Shown here in pieces: positions 36,218 through 45,634 of a stretch of 64,000 nt of DNA (positions are counted from its first letter, which is position 1; every line of letters begins with the position of its first letter). The position numbers were made by a program, and so were the translations under genes. This DNA comes from an uncultured Paracoccaceae bacterium (lineage in GTDB: Bacteria > Pseudomonadota > Alphaproteobacteria > Rhodobacterales > Rhodobacteraceae). The DNA lies in NCBI GenBank assembly GCA_905182355.1, contig CAJJBH010000026.1:1-64000 (forward strand). The letters run 5' to 3'. The notes beneath the pieces were generated by a model. That model was not told the origin of the DNA and searched no databases. It was given only the letters and a program-made list of their open reading frames with translations.

Positions 36218-37479
36218 CCCAACGCCCGCCACCCAATGTCACGGCGGCAAAACCCTTCGGGCCACTCAATTTTATCGACCATCGCATATGCCCGCGCCTG
36301 TGCTTCAGTCAAGCTGTCACCTCGTGCGGTCACATTCAAAACCCGACCGCCATTTGCAACGATCAAACCGTCGTGGGTTGCGGTGCCTGCGTGAAAGACC
36401 ATATTCATGCTGTCTTGGGGTAGTGCGTCCAAGCCACCGATGACACTACCTTTTTCATAGTTACCCGGGTATCCATTGGCCGCCAATACAACGGTCACCG
36501 CATGGTCATCAGCCCAGTTGGGTTTGACCTTTGCCAGTTGGCCTTTGGACGCAGCAAGGAGCAAATCCAACACCTGTGCACCCAAACGCATCATCAGAAC
36601 CTGACATTCAGGGTCGCCAAAACGCACGTTGTATTCAACCAGCCGTGATTGGCCATTTTCGATCATGAGGCCAGCGTAAAGGATACCTTGGTAGGGTGTG
36701 CCGCGGCGCACCATCTCGGCCATAGTGGGGCGGATGATCTCGTCAATCGCCTTTTGCGCAATGGCATCCGTTAGAACAGGAGCAGGGGAATAGGCACCCA
36801 TTCCCCCCGTGTTGGGGCCTGTGTCGCCGTCGCCAACGCGCTTGTGGTCTTGGGCGGTACCGATAGGGAGAACGTCCATACCATCGCACAGGATGAAATA
36901 GGATGCTTCTTCGCCGGTCATGAACTCTTCAATCACAACTTCTGCGCCCGCCGCGCCAAATGATCCGTCAAACATGTCGTCAATGGCGGCCTCGGCCTCA
37001 GCCAAAGTGTCGGCGATAATGACACCTTTGCCTGCCGCCAAGCCATCCGCTTTGACCACAATTGGTACATCTTGGCGGCGAACATATTCTTTTGCAGCCT
37101 CAGCGTCAGTAAAGTGACCATACGCCGCCGTTGGGGCTGATGCAGCATCACAAATTGCTTTGGTGAAGGCCTTCGATGCTTCTAGTTCAGCAGCCGCTTT
37201 GGACGGTCCAAAGACCAGCACACCTGAATCACGCAAACGATCGGCAACACCCGCAGCCAACGGAGCTTCTGGCCCAATCACCACAAAATCAATTGCATTC
37301 TCAACGACGAATCCCACAACTTGAGCGCCGTCGTTAATATCAAAATCAGCGCATTCAGCGATTTGGGCGATCCCGGCATTGCCGGGGGCCACGATTAAAC
37401 GATCAGATTTGGGGTTTTGCAGAATGGCCCAAGCCAGTGAATGTTCGCGTCCACCGCCGCCGAGGATAAGAATATTCAT
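36214..37479 (-). CDS. purD: phosphoribosylamine-glycine ligase
   Basis: 421 residues, ATP-grasp enzyme for step two of purine synthesis. The N-terminus [19 protein letters not shown], then [39 protein letters not shown] and the C-terminal [13 protein letters not shown] are all canonical. Single gene, divergent from xseA with a 75-nt shared promoter region. Confidence 0.98.
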   Translation of the reverse strand: MNILILGGGGREHSLAWAILQNPKSDRLIVAPGNAGIAQIAECADFDINDGAQVVGFVVENAIDFVVIGPEAPLAAGVADRLRDSGVLVFGPSKAAAELEASKAFTKAICDAASAPTAAYGHFTDAEAAKEYVRRQDVPIVVKADGLAAGKGVIIADTLAEAEAAIDDMFDGSFGAAGAEVVIEEFMTGEEASYFILCDGMDVLPIGTAQDHKRVGDGDTGPNTGGMGAYSPAPVLTDAIAQKAIDEIIRPTMAEMVRRGTPYQGILYAGLMIENGQSRLVEYNVRFGDPECQVLMMRLGAQVLDLLLAASKGQLAKVKPNWADDHAVTVVLAANGYPGNYEKGSVIGGLDALPQDSMNMVFHAGTATHDGLIVANGGRVLNVTARGDSLTEAQARAYAMVDKIEWPEGFCRRDIGWRALG

Positions 37480-37557
37480 GGGGTTGCTCCTGATGTGCTT
37501 GGCCTTAGGGTTGAGGCGTTCTAAGCTGTGGGTGAGCAGAGGTAAAGAAGACTGATG

Positions 37558-39102
37558 ATGGACCTACTTGATGATCCCGCCGAGGGTATGAATTCGCCAG
37601 AATTCAGCGTGACCGAACTTTCGGGCGCAATTAAACGCGTGATTGAGGGTGAATTCAGCCATGTGCGGATCAAGGGAGAGGTGGGGCGGGTGTCGCGCCC
37701 CCGTTCGGGCCACATCTATCTTGACCTAAAAGACGATAAATCGGTCATCAATGGGGTGATTTGGAAAGGGGTTGCAGGGCGTTTGCAAACTCAACCCGAA
37801 GAGGGGATGGAAGTTGTGGCTACGGGCCGCGTCACCACCTTTGGCGGGCAGTCCAAATATCAGATCGTAATTGAGGATATCAAACCCGCTGGCATGGGCG
37901 CACTGATGGTTTTGTTGGAAAAACGCAAAGCCCTGCTTGACGCTGAGGGACTGTTTGATCCCACGCGCAAACGTCCACTACCATATTTGCCTGACGTTAT
38001 TGGGGTCATCACTTCGCCTTCAGGTGCCGTGATTCGCGACATTTTACACCGCTTGCGGGATCGATTCCCACGCAAGGTTTTGATATGGCCTGTGGCTGTT
38101 CAGGGGGCAAAATGTGCGCCCGAGGTGTCCCGTGCGATTGAGGGGTTCAATGCATTAACGATTGGTGGTGCAATCCCACGCCCCGATTTGCTGATTGTCG
38201 CCCGCGGTGGTGGGTCTGTTGAGGACTTGTGGGGCTTTAACGAAGAAATCGTAGCGCGGGCTGCTGCGGCATCGGGCATTCCGTTGATTTCTGCCGTGGG
38301 ACACGAAACGGATACAACCCTGATCGATTTTGTCTCGGACAAACGAGCACCAACACCGACGGCTGCAGCCGAATTGGCCGTGCCTGTACGGCATGAGCTG
38401 ATGGCATGGTTGGACCAACAAGGCGCGCGGATGACCACCTCGCTGAGTGGTGGATTGCAACGGCGGTCCCAACGTCTGCGCGATCTGTCGCGGGCTTTGC
38501 CACGCCTAGAAACGCTATTGGACGGACCACGTCAGCGTTTGGATACGACCAGCGCACGGCTTGGACCTGCGCTTATGTCCGGCGTGCAGCGGCGCAAAGT
38601 GCGGCTTGCAGATGCGGCGGGCGGACTGCGTCCGGCCGCAATGCAGCGAATGATCGGAAATGAACGCCGCCGTTTGGATGGTTTGGCTGCACGTTTGCGT
38701 CCTGCGCTTGAACGGTCAATTGCCGTTAAAACAGATCGGTTTATGGCACGTGCTGGACGTTTTGATTTAGGCGTGGTTAACGGGGAATTGGAAACACGTC
38801 GTCAGTCGGTTGCTGCTTTAACCCAGCGTATCGCGGATGCAGGCCAACAGCGGGTGAGCGCTGCCCGCAACCAGATCGATGCGATGGATCGTTTGCGCCT
38901 GACTTTGGGGTATGAAGCCACTTTGACCCGTGGCTATGCAGTTGTGCGCGGTGACGGGGATGTTGTGACGACAAAGAAGGCAGCGGGCCAAGCGCAGGCT
39001 TTGGAAATCCAGTTTGCAGATGGCCGATTGATGGTTGGTGGCAAAACAGCATCCACGCGCAAAGCTGCCGCCAAACCATTGGATCAAGGATCACTGTTCT
39101 AG
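37558..39102 (+). CDS. xseA: exodeoxyribonuclease VII large subunit
   Basis: About 514 residues. An N-terminal OB fold (SVTELSGAIKRVIEGEFSHVRIKGEVGRVS) is followed by the catalytic domain with VIGVITSPSGAVIRDILHRLRDRFP, IVARGGGSVEDLWGFNEE and ISAVGHETDTTLIDFVSDKRAPTPTAAAE. A long helical C-terminal domain closes the protein. It degrades single-stranded DNA with XseB, whose gene is not in the window. ATG 37555 or 37558 are both possible. Confidence 0.97.
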   Translation: MDLLDDPAEGMNSPEFSVTELSGAIKRVIEGEFSHVRIKGEVGRVSRPRSGHIYLDLKDDKSVINGVIWKGVAGRLQTQPEEGMEVVATGRVTTFGGQSKYQIVIEDIKPAGMGALMVLLEKRKALLDAEGLFDPTRKRPLPYLPDVIGVITSPSGAVIRDILHRLRDRFPRKVLIWPVAVQGAKCAPEVSRAIEGFNALTIGGAIPRPDLLIVARGGGSVEDLWGFNEEIVARAAAASGIPLISAVGHETDTTLIDFVSDKRAPTPTAAAELAVPVRHELMAWLDQQGARMTTSLSGGLQRRSQRLRDLSRALPRLETLLDGPRQRLDTTSARLGPALMSGVQRRKVRLADAAGGLRPAAMQRMIGNERRRLDGLAARLRPALERSIAVKTDRFMARAGRFDLGVVNGELETRRQSVAALTQRIADAGQQRVSAARNQIDAMDRLRLTLGYEATLTRGYAVVRGDGDVVTTKKAAGQAQALEIQFADGRLMVGGKTASTRKAAAKPLDQGSLF

Positions 39103-39128
39103 TTAGCCACGCAATTTAGCCACCCAAT

Positions 39129-40232
39129 CTAGCCGACGTGGAACAGCGTATCGAACAGCCGTGGGTCGATGCTTGCGTTTGCAAATGTCGGACCTTGGGT
39201 AAGAATCGAAACCGCGTCGTGGCTGTGCAAGCTTTCTTGATGGCTGGCGACAATACGAAAGTCGACAACCCGTTTGTCCGCTAACAATTGTTCGCAAAAC
39301 AGCCGTGCTGCGTCTTCGACAAAGATTGGGTTTGCGGCATTGAGTTCGGCAAACGCCTGTTCGTCTTCGCGTTTCACCATGACTTGGGTCTCTGTGGGAA
39401 CTGCACGACGACAAGCCTCGATCAGGTCTTCAAACCACAAGGTATCGGTATCTTGGTCGACAACAACAGACACCCGCGCGACGGATCGTTGCGAGTGGGG
39501 CGTTGCCAATTGCCCACGTGTGGTACGGGCATGTTCGGCCAATTCCAGCGAACAGGGGCAGGTAGAGGAGTAAACATAATCGAGGTGCATGATTTTTTGG
39601 CGCACGCCGCCTTGCTCCACCAATTCAAGCGCGATGTCGTAGTATTGATAGCCCGATAGGCCGGAACGCAGGCTTTGAATTTTCATTGGATAGCTGAATC
39701 GCATCTGGATGCGAGCATCAAAGCTTTCCAAATCGGTTATGTAATCATCAAGTGCCGCTTCAATCACCTCAAAGCTAAAGGCCGCTTCGCTGTGTTTGTA
39801 AAACGAGCGCATGATACGGGACATGTTGATGCCCTTTTTATCGGCTTCAAGACTGACAGATCCTGTCACAGAAGTTTCCAACATCACGGGTGCGCCGTTG
39901 CGTGTTCCATAGTGTACGGGGAGGCGGAAGTTTGAAATGCCGACGTGCTGGATTTGCTGTTTTGCGCCTTTAATCAGGCTGGAGGGGCCATTCTGAAGAT
40001 CAGGCAGGGACGCCTTGTAAGCTGCGTCAACTTTAAATTCCGCTGGGTATTCACGGTTTAATTCTTCGGTGCCAGCCAAGTTCGATCCAGGGATCAGGTT
40101 TGCGATCGAAGGATCCAATTCCAAAATTTCTGTTTCCGTAGCCGATTCCGCCCATTGGCGTAGCACTTTCAATGCATCTTCGGCGTGGGTGCGAGCGGGT
40201 ATTGAGTGTGATTTGGGCGAATGAACATTCAT
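39129..40232 (-). CDS. folE2: GTP cyclohydrolase I type B (FolE2)
   Basis: A 367-residue metal-dependent enzyme that makes dihydroneopterin triphosphate for folate or queuosine. Features include HVGISNFRLPVHY, RSFYKHSEAAFSFE, SSTCPCSLELAEHAR (metal Cys) and PHSQRSVARVSVVV. Start ATG 40232 follows AGGGGGG. FolE2 works without zinc, which suits marine metal scarcity. folB and folP lie 20 kb away in this window. Confidence 0.95.
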   Translation of the reverse strand: MNVHSPKSHSIPARTHAEDALKVLRQWAESATETEILELDPSIANLIPGSNLAGTEELNREYPAEFKVDAAYKASLPDLQNGPSSLIKGAKQQIQHVGISNFRLPVHYGTRNGAPVMLETSVTGSVSLEADKKGINMSRIMRSFYKHSEAAFSFEVIEAALDDYITDLESFDARIQMRFSYPMKIQSLRSGLSGYQYYDIALELVEQGGVRQKIMHLDYVYSSTCPCSLELAEHARTTRGQLATPHSQRSVARVSVVVDQDTDTLWFEDLIEACRRAVPTETQVMVKREDEQAFAELNAANPIFVEDAARLFCEQLLADKRVVDFRIVASHQESLHSHDAVSILTQGPTFANASIDPRLFDTLFHVG

Positions 40233-40351
40233 TAAGTAGCCCCCCTTTGTTGCCTCATAGATTAATATATAGGGTGTCGGACGGATATTTGCCAACGTCC
40301 AAAAGGAAAAGGCGTGGTTTGGATGGCAAGATCGTAATTATGTTAGTTGGG

Positions 40352-40412
40352 TTGGGGGCGCTGCCCCCGCGCTTTGCGCTCCCCCGGGGATATTTTCGGC
40401 CAAAAGAATGGG
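40352..40412 (+). repeat. dispersed hairpin repeat, copy B
   Basis: Hairpin GGGGG-CGCTG-CCCCC, then TGCGCTCCCCCGGGGATAT and TTTCGGCCAAAAGAATGGGG. It has the same orientation and tail as copy A. It lies between folE2 and metZ and is near the metZ 3' end, where it could help terminate metZ on the minus strand. Confidence 0.65.
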
Positions 40413-40445
40413 GCTGCTTGCTCGGTTTCTCTTAACCTTAAATAC

Positions 40446-41630
40446 TCATTTTGCGACTTCAAGTGCCTGCTTTATGTCTGCGATCAGGTCATCCGTGTCT
40501 TCAATCCCGATCGAAATCCGTACCAACCCATCTGTAATTCCCAACTGGTCTTTTTGTGCCTGAGGTAGGCGTTGATGTGTTGTGGTTGCGGGATGGGTCA
40601 AAATTGTTTTTGCGTCGCCAAGATTGTTCGAGATGATAGCAATCTTCACCGCGTTCAGAAACTTGAACGCTGATTTTCGCCCGCCTTTAACATCAATGGA
40701 CAGCATCGTCCCGCCTTTGCCCATTTGGGTCGCAACCAAGTCAAATTGTGGGTGATCACTAAGTCCCGGATAAATGACTTTTTCAAGTCCAGCGTGACCT
40801 TGCAGACTTTCAGCCATCATCTGGGCGGTAGCCGTTTGTGCCCGCACGCGTAGGTCCATTGTTTCCAAGCCCTTAAGGTGAAGCCACGCCGTGAACGGGG
40901 ACATCGAACCACCTGTGTGCTTCATATAAGGTTCAACTGTTTTGCGGATAAAGTCACGAGTGCCAAGGATGATACCACCCAATGCCCGTCCCTGACCATC
41001 GATGTGTTTGGTGGTAGAATAGACAACCACGTCGGCACCTTGTCCAATGGCATCCGAATAAACAGGTGTTGCAAAGACGTTGTCGACGACAACCAATGCG
41101 CCACTTGCATGGGCGATGTCAGAAACACCTTTGATGTCGATTACTTCGAGGGTGGGGTTGGACATAGATTCAAAAAACACAGCCTTCGTTTCCGACGTAA
41201 TCGCTGCACGCCATTGATCCAGATCAGCCCCGTCAACAAAGGTAACGGTAACACCGTAACGTGTCAGAATATCTTCGAGCACATAAAGGCATGACCCAAA
41301 CAATGCACGTGATGACACCACCTTGTCGCCAGCTTTTAGCATCGACATGAGCGCGCCGGATACCGCCGCCATGCCAGAGGCGGTGGCAAAGCCATCCTCA
41401 GCCCCCTCAAGGGCCGCGATCCGATCTTCGAACATTTTGACCGTAGGATTTCCGTAGCGCGCATAAATAAACTCGTCAGGTCCAGCTTCTTCAAACCGCG
41501 CGGCGGCGTCTTCGGCTGTGTCGTATACAAACCCTTGGGTTAGGAAAATCGCCTCGGATACCTCGCCGTATTGGCTGCGGCGTGTGCCTGCATGCACGGC
41601 TGTAGTGCGTGGGTTCCAGTCGTTTGTCAT
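40446..41630 (-). CDS. metZ: O-succinylhomoserine sulfhydrylase (MetZ)
   Basis: A 394-residue PLP enzyme of the Cys/Met metabolism family that makes homocysteine from O-succinylhomoserine and sulfide. It has the YARYGNPTVKMFEDRIAALEGAE N-terminal block, PLP lysine in YSTTKHIDGQGR, and HPATTTHQRLP. ATG 41630 has GGAG 7 nt upstream. The leader holds a SAM-II riboswitch and an intrinsic terminator, so expression should fall when SAM is high. Confidence 0.95.
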   Translation of the reverse strand: MTNDWNPRTTAVHAGTRRSQYGEVSEAIFLTQGFVYDTAEDAAARFEEAGPDEFIYARYGNPTVKMFEDRIAALEGAEDGFATASGMAAVSGALMSMLKAGDKVVSSRALFGSCLYVLEDILTRYGVTVTFVDGADLDQWRAAITSETKAVFFESMSNPTLEVIDIKGVSDIAHASGALVVVDNVFATPVYSDAIGQGADVVVYSTTKHIDGQGRALGGIILGTRDFIRKTVEPYMKHTGGSMSPFTAWLHLKGLETMDLRVRAQTATAQMMAESLQGHAGLEKVIYPGLSDHPQFDLVATQMGKGGTMLSIDVKGGRKSAFKFLNAVKIAIISNNLGDAKTILTHPATTTHQRLPQAQKDQLGITDGLVRISIGIEDTDDLIADIKQALEVAK

Positions 41631-41654
41631 CATTTCTCTCCACGATGTCGCGCT

Positions 41655-41677
41655 GTGGCCAAAAAAGGGCTGGCCAC
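41655..41677 (-). promoter_or_regulatory. perfect stem-loop next to the metZ ribosome-binding site
   Basis: GTGGCCA and TGGCCAC form a perfect 7-bp stem with a 9-nt loop, ending 14 nt before GGAG. It could control translation or stabilise mRNA. Its GUGGCC could also compete with the riboswitch P1 strands. Confidence 0.45.
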
Positions 41678-41678
41678 G

Positions 41679-41717
41679 AAAAAGCCCCCGAACGCGTGGT
41701 CAAGCGAAGGGGGGCTT
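41679..41717 (-). terminator. intrinsic terminator in the metZ leader
   Basis: On the minus strand AAGCCCCC is paired with GGGGGCTTTTT across a loop of about 18 nt, 7 nt after the SAM-II aptamer and 46 nt before the metZ ATG. Placed here it makes a transcriptional attenuator likely. Confidence 0.8.
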
Positions 41718-41723
41718 CATCCT

Positions 41724-41779
41724 GACCTTTTAGCGGAATATTTTACGTGGCCCGCAATCCGGTAACAAATCGCCACAAC
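41724..41779 (-). promoter_or_regulatory. SAM-II riboswitch upstream of metZ
   Basis: Minus-strand order of elements: GUGGCGAUUUGUUACCGG, then AUUGCGGGCCACGUAAA, AUAUUCCGCUAAAAGG. These fit the SAM-II aptamer: P1 GUGGC/GCCAC, the GAUUUG loop, GUAAA, and pseudoknot strand CCGCUAAAAGG pairing with GCGG. SAM-II elements are known upstream of met genes in alphaproteobacteria. Confidence 0.88.
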
Positions 41780-41785
41780 AATTTA

Positions 41786-41804
41786 CTACGCCGCACGGGC
41801 GTAG
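41786..41804 (-). terminator. hairpin after ispZ
   Basis: CTACGCC and GGCGTAG form a perfect 7-bp stem with a 5-nt loop, 4 nt past the ispZ stop. The T-run after it is poor, so termination may be partial; it also separates ispZ from the riboswitch. Confidence 0.5.
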
Positions 41805-41807
41805 TCG

Positions 41808-42428
41808 TCAACTATCACCTTTGTCCTCTTCGATTCCGAAGGTTTGGAACAACCGGCTTTGCGTCATAAAGAAACCGAATAAGGCGAACGTCAGCCCGAA
41901 GGTTTTAAAATAGACCCAAGTTTCGGTTGTGGTATTACGCCAAACCAATTCGTTCAAGATGGCGAGGCCAAAGAAGAAAAGTGTGACGCGTTTGGTCAAA
42001 ATCATCCAACCTTCGTCTTGCAATTGCATCAACTCTTCCATCACGTATTTTAGATAAGAGGTCCCGCGCAGCAGGCCAAAACCAAGGACGCCGCCAAACA
42101 GCAGGTAAATCATCGTTGGCTTCATCTTGATGAACCGATCATCGTTAAGCCAAACGGTCATGCCCCCAAATACAACAACCAAAACAAGCGTGGCAATCTG
42201 CATTTTGGACAGTTTACCCGTCAGCATCCATAAGATGGCGTTGGTGATGATCAACAGAAAAACAAACGCAGCTGTGACGATGATAAACCCATCGTAATCC
42301 ATACCACCAAGATCAAAGACCCGATCTTTAAGCCGAATATATGCGATAAAGAATAATACGATTGGGCCCATTTCAAGCAGGGTTTTTACAAACGGGTTAA
42401 TCTCACTCTTGGATTTTTCTGTGCTCAT
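41808..42428 (-). CDS. inner membrane septation protein YciB/IspZ
   Basis: 206 residues from the ATG at 42428, with AGGAA upstream. It has about five transmembrane helices and the family signatures LEMGPIVLFFIAY, KMKPTMIYLLFGGVLGFGLL and NELVWRNTTTETWVYFKTFGL. Linked to cell-envelope synthesis and intracellular septation. It lies 19 nt downstream of the EamA gene, in a presumptive ftsY-EamA-ispZ operon. Confidence 0.95.
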   Translation of the reverse strand: MSTEKSKSEINPFVKTLLEMGPIVLFFIAYIRLKDRVFDLGGMDYDGFIIVTAAFVFLLIITNAILWMLTGKLSKMQIATLVLVVVFGGMTVWLNDDRFIKMKPTMIYLLFGGVLGFGLLRGTSYLKYVMEELMQLQDEGWMILTKRVTLFFFGLAILNELVWRNTTTETWVYFKTFGLTFALFGFFMTQSRLFQTFGIEEDKGDS

Positions 42429-42447
42429 ATCTGTTCCTGCCTTTGGT

Positions 42448-43350
42448 TTAGCCGCCCATCTCCACGATAACGGCACCTAACGCGATCAGTGCCATCAGTG
42501 CAATGCGGCGCGGGCCGACTGTTTCTTTTAACACCAGCCATCCGATAAGGGCGGCAAATACTGTTGAAGTTTCGCGCAAAACGGCGGCTTCGCCAACTTT
42601 GCCCAGACGTGTGGCCATCATTATGGCCCCGAAACTAAGGAATGCGATAATCCCGCCTGCAAGCCCACGCAGCATCAGCGGGGGCAGAGTGGGACGGTTT
42701 TCCATTTTGAGCCAACGCCTGATCGCGATGGGGGGCATGAAAATGCTATCTATCATGAAAAACCATGCCAGAAATGTGAACGGATTGGCGGTCGCCCGAA
42801 TGCCGTAAGCGTCATAGGTGGTGTAGATTGCCACGAACAGTCCTGTTAGCACAGCCAGCCCTAAGGCGGCGTGCAAAGTATCACGTTCGGATTCCAGATA
42901 GCGTAGGTTGTACAGTGCAAGGCCGAAGATGCCTGCCATCAGTGTCGCGACCCCCATCCATTGACCCATGGTAAAGCTTTCATCGAATACCAGATAAGCA
43001 CCGATCACGGCGAACAAGGGGCCTGTGCCACGCACAACTGGATAGACAACAGTGTATGCGCCTTTGGTGTAAGCCCACGCTTGCAGCACTTTATAGATAA
43101 CGTGGATCACCCAAACGGCGGCAAAGATTGGCCACATATGGGGCTCAGGCCACGGCACCACAAAGAGGGCGAAAGGCGCTGCCATAATGCCATAACTGAA
43201 ATCGACGGCACCGCGGGTCAGCCAAGGGTCATGCCGCCCTTTTTGCAGCGCCCCAAAAACGGCGTGCAAGAAGGCGGCAAGGATTGCCAGATACAACGCC
43301 AGTTGATGGCCCGCTGGCGTGCCTTCAATGCTGATCAGCCATTCAGTCAT
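42448..43350 (-). CDS. EamA/DMT family transporter
   Basis: 300 residues from MTEWLISIEGTPAGHQ; ATG 43350, 22 nt past the ftsY stop. It has ten helices. Related to EamA proteins but without close likeness to the pair at 23.5-25.5 kb. The repeat cores VRGTGPLFAVIGAYLVFDESFTMGQW and LRETSTVFAALIGWLVLKETVGPRR are visible. Its place behind ftsY is usual in this lineage. Substrate unknown. Confidence 0.88.
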   Translation of the reverse strand: MTEWLISIEGTPAGHQLALYLAILAAFLHAVFGALQKGRHDPWLTRGAVDFSYGIMAAPFALFVVPWPEPHMWPIFAAVWVIHVIYKVLQAWAYTKGAYTVVYPVVRGTGPLFAVIGAYLVFDESFTMGQWMGVATLMAGIFGLALYNLRYLESERDTLHAALGLAVLTGLFVAIYTTYDAYGIRATANPFTFLAWFFMIDSIFMPPIAIRRWLKMENRPTLPPLMLRGLAGGIIAFLSFGAIMMATRLGKVGEAAVLRETSTVFAALIGWLVLKETVGPRRIALMALIALGAVIVEMGG

Positions 43351-43372
43351 GGGTGGTGGAAACCAACACGGA

Positions 43373-44704
<1,332 letters not shown>

Positions 44705-44918
44705 GAGGGCCTCCGCATATGGTCTTAAATTCGATAACGCCCAAGCGCATCAGGGGCAACCCACACCATAGGCTTCGATAAAACCCTATAGCATACCAAA
44801 GCTAAGTATCATTCACGGGCTTACAACGACTTAGTGTGAAAGGTCACGTGGATACGGGCAATGAGCGTTTCCCCCCAAGGCCGAGGGTGATCGCAAATAG
44901 TAAAAAGGCCGAGTACTG

Positions 44919-45498
44919 ATGCTACAGATTTTGGCTGGATGTTTCTTGGTTCTGATGTTCACGAACGTCGCATTTGCCGCGTCACCAGGTACCATGTGCA
45001 GCCTAGCCCTGTCGGGACATATCGATTGTATAGGCTCCGAGCATTTTGCCTACGATCTGTGTCTCAGATTGAAAGCTCCAGCCGCAACAAAGGGATAGAC
45101 CCTGGGTTCTTTGCGCGCCTCTTTTGGCAAGAAAACCGATTTGATCCCAATGCGCTAAGCCACGCTGGGGCGTAGGGGGATCGCTCAGTTCATGCCACAA
45201 ACGGCCACGATGTGCGGGCTTTCCGACAGCTACAATCTTGCCCAAGCCGTTGAACGTTCCGCCAATAGTGTAAGATTTCAGGCCGGATGAGGACACGACG
45301 TTCCTATAAAGCTGCCTGAACTTCGCCAAAAATTGAAAGCTGACCGGGCTGGCACCACCTGCACCACGTTACAAGGCGTGGGGTGTTCAAGTTGGATTTG
45401 GCCGAAATGAAAAAGATGCAAAGGCAAATTTCAGGCGTCTGACCCAAGGGTGTCTGGGCCTTGTGACGTCAAAAAAGATGGATCACCTGTCAGTGTAA
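44919..45498 (+). pseudogene. lytic transglycosylase (SLT) pseudogene with frameshifts and deletions
   Basis: ATG 44919 begins a signal peptide (MLQILAGCFLVLMFTNVAFAAS). A shift to the next frame gives SRNKGIDPGFFARLFWQENRFDPNALSHAGA, the catalytic SLT motif with its Glu. A stop and another shift lead to GIAQFMPQTATMCGLSDSYNLAQAVERSANS. The rest of the SLT domain is missing. A last piece, AWGVQVGFGRNEKDAKANFRRLTQG, resembles the SPOR-like tail of such proteins and ends at TAA 45496-45498. At least two frameshifts and one deletion show it is dead. It fills most of the gap between ftsY and the fdsB-like gene. Confidence 0.85.
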
Positions 45499-45569
45499 TC
45501 GCGGGTGCGGGGCAAGCCAAGTTACATAATGGCGCGGATCGGGCGAAATACCAAAGACGTGGCAGATAG

Positions 45570-45600
45570 CCTGTGGCGCAGAAAAAACTCGCGCCACAGG
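45570..45600. terminator. long hairpin downstream of the FdsB-like gene
   Basis: CCTGTGGCGC and GCGCCACAGG form a perfect 10-bp stem around an 11-nt loop. It starts 35 nt past the stop of the minus-strand gene. No T-run follows, so it may act by protecting the mRNA end or with Rho. Confidence 0.5.
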
Positions 45601-45634
45601 ATGTGTTTGTCAGATTTATCAGAACAAAAGCTGA

